Assembly (NCBI RefSeq): GCF_901709675.1
Contig: NC_051097.1
Location: forward strand, 5,706,039-5,770,038
Length of the DNA stretch: 64,000 nucleotides
Source: Syngnathus acus
Taxonomy: Eukaryota > Chordata > Actinopteri > Syngnathiformes > Syngnathidae
Direction of reading: 5' to 3'
Positions 39,511 through 51,900 of this stretch are shown here, in pieces. The notes under the pieces were generated by a model that was not told the DNA's origin, searched no databases, and worked only from the letters and a program-made list of their open reading frames with translations. The translations under genes were made by a program, and so were the position numbers. The stretch's first letter is position 1, and every line of letters starts with the position of its first letter.

Positions 39511-39683
39511 ATTCCTGCATTCCCTTTTACCCCTCCGGATTTTCTACGTTGTCGTTAACCCCATTGCTAACCGGCTCCCGCTTTTTATACATTTCTTTTC
39601 TTTTAAACAAACACACTCATGACGCGGCAGGATTTATGCGTGAAAGGTGGTGAACCCGGGTTTTAGAGACACCTCAATTCGGG
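39511..39683 (+). other. ctif: candidate ctif 5'UTR exon 1 (donor at 39684)
   Basis: The ctif coding exon begins after an acceptor at 42903-42904, so an upstream leader exon is needed. TTCGGG|GTAAGC at 39678-39689 is a good donor just downstream of the promoter-like block. The 5' edge is arbitrary because no cap site can be seen. Intron 1 would be 39684-42904. Confidence 0.35.
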
Positions 39684-42600
39684 GTAAGCATTAATCTCAT
39701 TATAAACCGTTTGTGTTTGTCGTTGTCAGTGCTAAAAAGAAATACACATAAAATGGCTGACAGCTTAAATGTCTTTTTCATGGAGCGTTCTTATGCTTTG
39801 ACATTTTCCGTAAGTTTAATAATGTGGTTTTAAAACCTTAACGCGTTCTCTTGTTGTCTTGTGGTTGTTAGCATTAGCCGGCCGGTTAGCCGCAAAGTTG
39901 GCGTCAGGTCAGCATTGTTGTGTTCCTCGCGTGGGTGGACTCACTATGGGCGTGGGTTTTGACGTCGTGTGTTTCGTGATGTGTGGACACCGTAATTGTA
40001 GTTGACATTTTCGTGTTTTATTTTTTATTTTTTGTTGGTGATGAAGATGTGATGTGGAATGCTAAAGCTCGTGGCTAAGTGATGTTGTGGCGGACCTCAG
40101 GATCAGGCTTCTCAGGCCTGCAATTAAAAATGAGGGTGATATGTTTGTTTTTTGTGATGGTGCCGTTGTTGTTGCTTTGATGACTTGTATCGAGCCATAA
40201 TTGTTGGCAGATAGTTAAGGGATAAAGACGTGTTCTCACTTCTGCTACAATATAGCCTCTCGGGCAATATGGGCGTGGTTACGGTAGAGCAGAGACAAGG
40301 ACACTGTCTTGATGGCCATTGTTTATTTTTCTTCTATTTGCTTTATTGAATTTATTTGATAGCAACTCAACCGGGCAAACAGTAAAAATTCACTCCCAAT
40401 CCAACAGCCAACCATCATCTGTCTAAAATATGAGCTCTCCTCTTGAAACATTCTTTGGATTCTTATTACAACGGAATGACTTCAGCAGGTAAATGGAATG
40501 TGTACGTGCGACTGCATGTCGCCCATTAAAGATCCTCAGCATCCAAGGCTGTATGTGGATGAGCAGTGACGCTATATAATTTTTGTTTGTGCTACAATTT
40601 GGCTTTCACCATGGCAGCGGATATTCATTTGTGTAATGTGATTTTGTGTTATCATACGTGGGACCACTGCATTGAATCATAATTGGACATTTGGACCTGC
40701 AGTGTAAATCCATTTTAGTGACAGGATCAAGTTGAAGTTCATATTACATTTATAATGATTTTATATCCATCTTCAGTTCAGTGTTGAATGAAATATTTGT
40801 GTGCTGTGGGTTGAAGTTGATTTATTTGTTAGTTTGATTATTTGTTCACATTTTGGTTAACAGTTTGAACCTGAAATTAACTCTATTTCCATTGCTTTTT
40901 TTGGGGGGCGGGGGGTGTTTGCCATTGTGTTCAGCTTTAGGGATTCTGCTGACATTTGGGTCTGGGTTGAGTGCTGCTGCCTACTGATCTTCTGTCCTCA
41001 GAGGTCAAAGTGTGCTTTTGAATGAGAGAAAAGGGTTCTCCCTCTCTTCCACGATTTGTGAATTCACACAGAAATTGAATTCTATTATCTGTCTTTCAAT
41101 CTGATGTGCTAATGTGGATAAAATATGCACCAAAATCTGGCGGGATTGTGCCAGCGCATGAAACTATAGAAACAACAACATTTCCCTACTTCTTTTTTTT
41201 TTTTTATCTCTTTTTCAGAATAAATGGCAACGAGAAGGAATGAGGGGGACAAAGTCAACCCAGCAATTTTGAACAATATCTAAAACTCGGTGACATCAGA
41301 GGCGTCACACCGGTGTGATGAAACCTGTGTGCAAGGGAATACCAGAAATGTTTGACAACAAGGGTGTGACGTTTAACACCCTAGCACTCACTTAAAAGCT
41401 CAAGGCCTTTAGCTAAGCGAAGCCCCATACTCATTGTGGTCTTATTATAGTTTACTTTTTATCTGTGGCTAAACAAATTCATAGTGCAACCCATCGACAG
41501 CCACTCGTGGCACTGAACTACTACATTATAGAGGCATCATATATTTTTTTTAGACAGCTTTTGTAACTGGGTGTGCGCTACATGTCAATAGTTGTACTGC
41601 CAGTGCTTACACAATGCACACTGCTCTCTCGTCAGGTCATCACTGTGCCCGGAGACAATGGACTATTGTGTACACAAACGTATGCAAGCATCGCCATCCG
41701 CAAACTAGTCTGCCCCCCATTTTGCTTTTTGTCCCATGGTATTGTATTCAGGCTGCTCTTTCGCCCTTCACATCTTCAGCTCGTTCAACTCTTAATGAAA
41801 TGAAAGCAATACGAGTTGCCACAAGTACAATCATTTAAATGTAAGTTACAAAATGTAAATTAAAGTGATTGTACGCAAGAAGCTTTACCAAATATTGAGC
41901 AATATTGTGATGCAAAATTTCGCATTGCCTCAATCTCGAGACTTGGTGGAGGACAGCAACAACCCTTGATGTGACCCTGCTTTCAGAAATAGACAACACC
42001 AAATTCGGCGTAAATAATTAAGACAGCCAGTCTGTAGTAGACCAGATTAGATGCATTAGCCGCCTTCACGGTATGTGGTGGGAACCCTGACTTGCATTCC
42101 CGCTGTTTTAGCTCCAGGCTTATGCTTCTTTATGTCTGCTTGTTGTGTAACCACTGGCGTCTAAAGGATACCAGACAAGTGACTGAGTTGTTATGCGGTG
42201 CAACGCTAAAAGCAAACCGCACCGTTTGCGAATCGGATTTAATTAATGGATGGGTCGATATCAATTGGTAGCAGTTTGTCCTGCGGCCGTTATTGTAGCG
42301 TACATGCCAAGGACATCAAACGAGGCTGCAAAAGCAGTCAGTAAAAATATCGAGTCTCTACAAAAATGCTAATCATTGACTATTAATATGTAGGTTAGGT
42401 GAATCCTTGCCACTCATTTCAAATGTTGTCAAACTTCTGGTCTATAACTACCAGGCTTTTAGCCAGACTAACGCAGAGGACTTCCCAGCGAATCACCAGG
42501 CATCGGTAGAAAGCGCCCGGCGCGCTCCATGGGGATAAATCCTCTTTGCGTGGCGGCCGATCAAAGCTGTGATGTAATCGGAGCTTAGCGGCGAGGGCCA

Positions 42601-42904
42601 GGGGGTCAGGTGATCACAACCCTGACGGGAGAGTAGGTGAAGTGGCGGGGAAATGAGACGGAAAAGCAAACAGTGAAAAGCGAGTGAGGGTGGTGACAGT
42701 AGCGGAGTGGTGCGTGAGGGTTTTGATGTAGTTAAAAGATCAGGTTGTTGTGAAAAGATGGTGCATATGTGGGTGCTGGTTGACAGTAGTGATGTGATGC
42801 GTTTTAGTCAGATCATCAGGTAAGAGCCGTTGTTTTGATAGTTAGTAGGGGAAAAAATTCTGCTGGTGATGCTGACTTTGCTCTCACAATCTTTCCCCTC
42901 ATAG
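39684..42904 (+). other. ctif: putative ctif intron 1
   Basis: About 3.2 kb without recognisable exons. A CpG-rich stretch at about 42515-42640 (agcgcccggcgcgctcc, gtggcggccgatcaaagctg) may be regulatory. The acceptor is ctttcccctcatag at 42891-42904. Confidence 0.4.
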
Positions 42905-42950
42905 GTCACTTTCGTCTCCTCACTGCCCACCTGCCGCCGTCTCGGTTGTC

Positions 42951-45900
42951 ATGGAGAGCTCATCGGTGGCGTCGGCGTCATCCGAGGCCGGCAGCACACG
43001 CTCGCAGGAGATCGAGGAGCTGGAGCGCTTCATTGACAGCTACGTGCTGGAGTACCAGGTGCAAGGGCTGCTAGGGGACAAGGGTGACGGAGACTTGGAT
43101 CTGGACGATGGCGGCAAGGTGCCACAGGTTAGCAAAATGTTTCTTAGATGAATGACATTGAGACTTTAACAATGACAAGTCCAGGGTTGGAAAAACCTTT
43201 GTGCCATCTTTTTAAAATGGGCAAAGTCATTTGTCGATGAGGTGTTATTAACAGCAACAGCACACCAAAAAAAACCGTTGAGGTGGTTGGAAAATATTTT
43301 TGTGTATCTAAAATATGCAGAACAAACTTTAACTGAGTTAATTTTTGTGAGAATTTTTTTTTTTTTTTACTAAATTAGTTCTTGCATTTAATGTTTTCTT
43401 TTTCTTGTTCAGCAGTTTCGTGCCGTTCTTGATTGGTGATGATGATTCGAGCTGACTGGAGATTTTACTCTATTTACAATTTGTATGGCTATTTCTTTGG
43501 TGGAAGTCCAAATTAATAAGATTTCAATTCAACCCGTGGTTAAAGTTGATTTATTCTGAATTGATGTGTGTACGTAATTGTATTTACAAAACCACACCAG
43601 CAGTTAGGCTATTTTTCTAATTCCAGTAACATCCATCCTCTTTGTTGTTTCATTTTTCCAGTGGACAGTCAACTGCAATGACTACAAAGATGACAGCTGG
43701 ACATCATCACAGGGGAGAAATTCCTCCAAACCAGTAAGTGTGTGTTTGTTCTGTAGTTTTGGAGTTGGTCCTCTCCCCTTAGAAGGGTAAAAATAAAAAC
43801 ATTTGTTTTTTACCTTCCCTGCAGGATGAATGGGAGCACAGCAGTAACGGCAGCTCAAGTTCCAGGCCCAGTTCCGGGTCTAGACCGGGTTCCGGCTCTC
43901 GGTCTGGCAGCAGGGGTCGAAACAATCAGTTCAAAGGGTCCACCAAGGTGCCAGCTCAAAACATACGTCTGTATTTTTAGGATACAGAATGTCACATACT
44001 GACGATGTATCTCACGGTTTCCCTTTCGGTTGTTTCTGTTGTAGAATGGAAACAAAGATGTGGCCTTTGACATCCTGGGCACAGACATATGGGCGGCTAA
44101 CACAATGGACTCGCGTGGGTACGTGCTTTGCTCCTTATCCTCACCCAACCTGCTCCTGATTTCAGCATCATCATTCATGGCGATCGTACTGGAACTTATC
44201 AAAACAACTTTGTTCCCAACGATGTCAGTGCTTTTAAATACCGAAGAGGTAAAGCCTTAAAGTGGTCAAAAATGTTTGTCTGTGGGTTGCAGGGGTACAG
44301 GTTGGGATGTGCAGCCGGAGAAGCTTGACTTCAGTCATTTCCACAGGAAACACACAAGGGCTATGCCAAAGCACCTGCCGCACATCGACCGCGAAGGGTA
44401 TGATTGGCCATTTTGTGTTCAAAATCTGGTCGGGTTCGTTTCATATTGCCATGTACTCCTTGATGCCGACCTTGATGGTGTCCATTCTTTTTTTTTTCCC
44501 TATGTTTCAGAATGAGCAAGACTAAGTTTGAGGAAGACGATGGCTTAGACTTAACTGACATAGAGAAGTTCCTGCCCCATCTTTGCTCTGTGAGTTACTT
44601 CATTTCTTGGTTTTCTTTTTTTTTCTTCAAATGTAGAGATATAATCATTTATTTCAATATCCTAAGCACATGTTCAAACCGCCAGTAGAAAAAAGGCTGA
44701 CTATAAATAAACCTCTGGTGACATCTTGTGGCTCATTGCTGAACTGCGATGCCCACTGCTCCAAAACGCACCACTGCTACCTGGCGGGTTTATGTATGTA
44801 CTACATTAGCGGAGGGCCATTTAACATGGGCGTTTTTTTCCTGGACAATTTGAAACATTTCCCAGGATTCCTAATAACGAGTGTTTCAGTTGCTGTATGC
44901 TGATGGATATTTTAAACAAATATATAACTTTTGATAAAAAAAAAAGGGAAGAAGAATCACTGGACCTTCCTTTTTTTGAAGTAATGCTCTTTCGCACATT
45001 ATTTGGAATTAAGGAGTTATGTTGCCAGTAGTTTATAGAACCAAACAAAAATGTTAATTTTAATCAAACGTATACTCAGAAAGTGATTTAGTTCCCTTTG
45101 CTCCTTTGCACATATACTGTTTATTCCTGTGAGTGTCTTTTCAAGATGTCTTCCTGAAGATAGTGTTAACAAATGATAAAACTGCTTTTGCAGATGTGTT
45201 ACGACTATCGTCAGACACCGAGTATTGTGTTTTCCCAAAAGTGATTTGTGTTTGGCCGGGGTTTCAAGCGGGTAATCCCTATTCAAAAATGTCACCCACT
45301 CTTCCTTCCCTTCTGGCCGAGACAGAACGTCTTCCACTGGCTCCCCTTTCCTTCCCCTCGCGGCCTCAGTGTCACCGGTGCCTTTATGCACAGTAGCAAT
45401 TTGAGCCAAGACTGGCCCGCTCGCGCCTTTAAGGATGGCTTCCTCTTTGTATAGATCACAAGCCAAGAACGCCGTTTTCAGTTCTTCATGGAAGCTGGGG
45501 CTGACCTCACGTGTGCATAAGATCGGTGTGCCAAAATTGTCTCAAACTAAAAACACTTATCCAAGTTATCCAGACACACAATTTCCCAAGTAACCAAAAT
45601 CTATACAAAACTATAAGCAAAACTAATTAAGAGCTGATAGCTGATTGTCAGAAAATGTGTAAACCTGAATACCAACGATGTCATTTACAGCAATTAAAAT
45701 GACCTAACTCTAATTAATTTGGCTCAAGACAATGACACTCGCAATCTTTTTCACTAATATCATCATTTATGGAGCAGTCTGTAAATAACTAATTGCAAAT
45801 AACCCTCTTCATAGGCGCTCACTAGAGAATGACTCGTTTTCTCTCATTATTGAGCGCCGTGTCTGTTTTTCTTTATTAATCGGTGTGCTAAACGATTTAT

Positions 45901-48900
45901 CACCATGCCAACTTTTGCGTTGGTCCATTTTATTCAAATGACTAGATATGGATGAAACTTGGTTTTGCCGTGGGGGGAGAGGGGTATTGTGTGGTCATTT
46001 ATAATTATGCCTTTTTTGTTTCACAGTCACAGCATAGAGGGTTAGAGGAAATACCTAGTTGGCCCAGGACCATAATTATGAAAAACGGTTGCCTGGAAGT
46101 TTCGCACAAAGCCACGCCATGGAAAACATACAGTAACCTTCAATTTCAAATTACCACACAGACCTGTTTTTTTTTTTTTTCTCTTCCTCCCTGTAAGGAA
46201 TGAGCAGTGTTGTTGTATGGCCCTGTCTGGGGTGGGGGTGGGGGGGGACAATTAGAAGAATGAAAGGCAGCAGAAAGGGAAGGTTAGGTGAGAGCAGTCA
46301 TTGAGGACATATCCGCTCTCTGGCCCGGGAACAAAGCGGCAGCCCGGAGCTGAGATGTGTCGCAGACTGCCTGGCCCCTGTGCGTGGACGCGTACGTGCA
46401 GCCGAGCAGGACTTGGGCCGGGAAATGGACCTCGGGGTGGGCGGGGGAGGAGGGAGCGCTTGGGCTGGACTCTTTGTGGCAGTGTGTCTACCAGCTGTCA
46501 ACTGCATTCCACCGACAATCTTTACCTTCTGCCGTTTCTTTCATGTTCCTGCTCTTCCCACCAATCTGACTTCATCTCCCATCGCGCTTGGTATTTGACA
46601 TCTCCTTCTTCCTCCCTCCCTGCGCTCCACTTGACATCTTTCGCAGTTCACCACATCCTTCAAATGTTGGTGGGCGGCGGATCAAAATCCAGGGAGGGGT
46701 TGGGGGGGTCACGGTGACCGGTAGCCCCCCCACCCTGTGGTCTCTTTCCTGCTATTGTCCCTGCTCTTGATCCTGCGCTATGTTAACTATGCGCTGGTCA
46801 CTTCTGCAGTGCGACCCTTTGGTCTTTTCCCACCTTAGCCACAGCCCAAAATTTGAAGATACGTGCTTCTTATTAGATGAGAGCTGCAATGATTATCAAC
46901 AAGTAATTGATAATGTAACTAATCTTCAGATAGTAAGCCACCTGAGAACAGTTTTAAAACAGCTTGTACTTTCGTATTTTCACGTAAACGCACCTTAAAG
47001 CAAACCTGAGCGCACAAGCCTGAAGCTTTGATTCATCCGACATGATGAGTCAGCTGTCAGTGTAACACTGACTGTACTGTATAACTCGGCGCGCGCGTGT
47101 GATTGAAGTCACCTGGGAAGCGGCGCTGTAGCGGTGGGTATCGCACAATTCCATTTCTATACGGTACGACGGTCGTAAATTGGGTTGCTTTGAATGCAGC
47201 ATTTCTAAGGGTGTGACTATGATGGCTGCAAATCTCCCCCTTTCTGTACTGCAGGCGAGCGTCATTTACAGAGTTAGATCAAAAGGGCCCCCGAGTAGCG
47301 ATCATCAAACAACGAGAAAATCCAGCGCTACGGGGAATCCTATACTCCAGGGATTTTTTTGTTGTTGTTTTTAAAAAAAAACATAAAAATAAAAAAACCG
47401 AGATTGACTCCGCCTTGACATGAAACGTAAAGTGCGAGTTTGACTTTCCGTTGACACCAACAGCGGTTGGCTGTCAACCTTGATTTTCTGATTACACGTC
47501 AAGTGCTGCTCGTCAAATTGTCTTTGATCTCTTCATAATTTTGAATAGCATTTCTCATAGCAAGCAAAAAATGAGCAATTGAAGCTCTAACTATGTCTGG
47601 ATTTCCTGAGGGCTGAGGGTATTACCTGGAAAAACTAAAAAAAAAAAAAAAGCGAGGCAAGAAAAAACATTAAAGGTTTTTGAGTTGAAAATGTATATTC
47701 CCCAATTTTTTTTTTTAGATAAAAGTAGTATTTGTGCTAGAAAATGCTCTAAAATTACCAGAAGAATAATTTTGGAAGATCATCTTTTATTTTTATTCCT
47801 TTTACTGTATGGCAGTCATACAGATTAAATCTTAAAGTAAAAATAAATAATTTTTCAACTTTCCTAAAGATGAAGTTTAAAAATATTCTGTAAATGAAAA
47901 AAATATATATATAATTTTAAACATTTGCCCCAAGCACAATTTAACCATCTAGAACACATGCTGTTTTTAAACACAACACCGGTGTTCTTTTTATATGCAC
48001 CTTTGTGCATGTAGATGTGATTTTTATGGGGTGCAGCTCATTTGTAGTTTGAAAGAAGGATCATTCATCCATGTGGGAATGTGGGAAAAAATGTTGTACT
48101 TTACTGTCCCTCCCTCCAGCTTTTATATGCTCCCAGCCTCAAATTTACAATCTCTCATGTTGTCATTGCTGCACTACTTCTCCTCCCAACCCTCAGCGCT
48201 CTCAACAACCTGTCCTGTAACGCCACTCCTGGGGCATTTTTATATTTATCACTTTTGGCCGCGTTCCCCGGCAACATAAATAAGCTGAGAGAGAGAGAGA
48301 GTGAAACAATGGGGTGCTCCGAGATGATGCCAGAATTGTCGTTCCACTTGAAGGCACGGCAAAGACAATGCGCCTCATTTTTTTTTTTTTTTTTGCGCTC
48401 TTGCGCGAAAGTCATGTACAACACTTCGTCTTGTTTCTATTCACATTTCCTGCTTCCTTCCTTGTTCTTCATCCCTCATCCTCGAGCAAAGCGGCGTCCA
48501 TTCTAATGTAACGACCAACAATTATAATGAGATTGTGACCTTTCTCCATACGCCGAGGATATTTCAATACAGTGAGTTAAAGCGAGGCCGTTATCTAGCG
48601 TCCGTCGTTTCCTTTGCGCTAAGTGACTTCATAAGATGTGCCGTCTCGCTATCATGGGCTGGCTGTTTGGTTTTTCTAGGAATTCTCGCAGCATCCGCTC
48701 GTAGGGACTCAATGTCGTGCGTGATTCATTGGCTGTAGTTTTGACTGGGCTACACACAAAGATGAGAATCAGAGCAGTAAAGAATTAGAGCAATAATAAT
48801 TACTTCTTTTTTTTTCCATGTTGCAGTTCTAAATACAGTAAGGATGACATCTGCGTGCATTTTGGTTCGTGAGACTCCGCTTCTCCAGCCCCGTTGTGTT

Positions 48901-51900
48901 GAAAGTATTTGCCACTGTCAGACAGAGGATGCCCGCTGATTTTATTAAACGTTCTTATTGCAGGAGGTTGCGGCAATGACACAGTTGCGTTACTAATCTC
49001 GCTTCACAGAGTTTCTGTACAAAAAAGGCAAAGGCAGGGTTTGTCTTTTAACAGCTCTGATGCGTCAATTTACACATAAATGAAAAAATAATTAAAAAAA
49101 CATTATATCAATATTACATTGACGGCGTGGATGTTAATTACAGAGCTAATAAAGTACCACTGTTGCATCTCTGCTGCACTTCCAGAGGCCAGAATGTGCC
49201 GACTCGGCATTAAGACCACTCATCAAGGCTGTCTGAATGACAATGATGATGAGGCAGCTATGTATGTTTGACCTCCGCAAAATAACGTCCTGCCATTGAC
49301 CGTCGCTTTTAAGAGCCGCAACCATAACCAGGGCAAGGTTGAAGGGGTTGGTCCATAAAGTCCAGGGCTAAGATGTAGGTTGATGATCAGAACGCAGAGC
49401 TCCTCATATCTAATCTGCCACGTTTGCCAGAGGCAAGGGTAAACGCAGCAGTTTATTGAGGTTTTGTATCGGCCACCAGTACTGTAAGTGGACGTGCTCC
49501 AAGTCGCCGGCACGAGTTACAGGCTGATGTGTAACCATGGTAACGACACGCATTGATGCAAAGTGTTGCTGGAAGCGTGCCGTTTGACTGGCAGTGCTGA
49601 TGTTTCACAGATAGAGCTGGATGATTACAAGACATCCCCCTCCGCAAATTTCATAATGCCTTAGTCCAAGTGTATGTGATGAGATTAAACGTAACAAGGG
49701 CTGTTTATGTACAGTCTGCACGGTCTCACTGTCATTCAACGTGTTTCCACTTGTCGTGCCCAAACTTGGTTCCTGGGTCCAACTGCTGACAACTTTTGCA
49801 GATGGAAATGCAAACAAACTGTCTGTTTTACCAAATAGAATCGATGGGAAGAATAAATCCAAGTACTTGCTATTCAACTGAAAGCAGACCCTCGGGCAAA
49901 AAGGTCTTGGGTGATGTCATACATCACCAGCTATGCAATTTTACTTGTATGTCATTTTTTGTACGTAGTCATCTTGCGCACTTTGCCGGTCTTGACATCA
50001 GCCGCCTCTATGATTTGTTTCTTTCAGGTCTTCCCACCCCTTCCTAATGAGGCTGAGATTGCGCACACCAAAAAGCTCTTCCGACGCAAGAGGAACGACC
50101 GACGGTAATGACGCATGGAAGTCCGCACACGCACACACTCCTGGGGGAAAGTTTGAATGCGATGAAGTCACATGTCAAGCAGCCAACCCCTTTGGCCTTA
50201 ACAGCTCTCGTCTGCCAAATAATGTCCGCGCAGGAATGCAGACTGCAGACAAATAATAAAACAGACACATTCAAGTTTTCACTTTTTTCTTAAACTTTTA
50301 AACCATACTTCATTTTGATTCAGTTCTGCAAGTTTGTGCTGGCACATCTGCTCTTCTTGTATACACAATGAAATCTGATTTGCGACTTCATTGAAAGCAG
50401 CTTCTTGAGAGTGGAGGACGGGCCGGTGGGAACCCGATTCTCTCGCTGCCTGCCCTGATGTCACTGGAAAATTGTTCTCGGGTTGCTAAGCAACCGGCAA
50501 AAGAAAAATATTAGTGTTTTTGGTCAGAAAAATGACATTACCTATAGTTAAGTACCAAATGGACAACACAAAGTACAGCAAATAATCAGCTGCGTTCTGG
50601 ATTTAGCACAAAGGAATTAAATATAGGAGGAAAAAGGGAATATTTCCAAGCTGACAATTATCCTTGATTGTGTGCACTTGATGCACCGCCTCCAACAAGA
50701 CCCGTTTGTTTTCATCTTTAAGTTAATTTATCGTTCCGGCACTTAAGTCTGAGCTTTTTCTGACGAGCGATCGACCGCGTCTTGCAGGCTCGTGTCAAAG
50801 CATACCAGTCTAATTTATAGTCAAAAAGTACTCAAACCACACAACCAAAGACTTTTTGTATGGTCGAGTCATAACAAGGAAAAAATGTCGTCTGAACTAC
50901 AGTGGAACCTCTGAAGTGCAATGCCCTCCATTTGCAATCCAACCAAAAATATGCCTTGAAAAATCACGCACCGACATGAAAAAAAATCTCATCTTTGCTT
51001 TTTTCCCCTGATTGTATCACAGGAAGTTATGACGGATGACAGAGGAAAAATGCTGCTAGAGCAAAGCGACAGAAGCGATACACGCCTCTGTCATGGCCGC
51101 TTAGTACAATCGGACTCAACTAACCAATCAAAACCATAAGACATTCGCTCTAGTCAGTCGGTTAAGCACATAACTCCCTTTACTAGATTTATTTTTTTAT
51201 TTTAATAGTAAACATTAGAAATATGAAATTTGACTTTAAATATTGCCTGTAGTAAATAAATGTTTGCTGTTGGTAGCCGTTTGACCCTGGCACGGATGCG
51301 GGTCTGTTTTCGTGTATTTGAAGTCCAAGCAAATCAATTTGACAGACAACAATATCAGAAGTTTCTCTGCCCCCCCCGTGCAGGTTATTGGTGATAATAC
51401 AAGTGGTAATTACTCCCTCTCCACACGCGCTGTAAAATAAGTGGTGAAACATGCGTTTTGTTCGAATGTCTATGATTTAGCAAGTGTGCCATTTGATCTA
51501 CACGTGGTGGTGCTCCAGAAGGCGAAACACTGTCTAGTAAGAGAAGTGAAGGGGAGGCAGGCACGACATGTGTTTCGACTTTAGAAGGCACGTCAAGCAG
51601 AGCTGAAATTAGTTGTGATTTACTGGAATGTGCTGCTTGCAGAGAAGGGGCAAAGTACGACTCAATATGCTCCTTTCTCAATTCTCAAACATTTCACTGT
51701 TGTGCTGCTGTTGCACATCTGCACTCACTCGGCTTTGCACGATTGTTTTTTTTCCTTTTTTTTTTCTCCCCGTACTTCATTCATGGCGTGGCGTTCTTAG
51801 TAATCACCAGTTCTGTGGCCAGCACCTACTTTGGAGTGAAATAGGTTGACAACTTTCATCCTTATTTTCTTTCATAAATTAAATAGATTTATTCTTCATA

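Noticed and set aside
45133-45396. Possible extra ctif exon starting after tttttgcag
   Set aside because: Its frame does not resemble CTIF, and the flanking exons already join in phase at the expected protein position.
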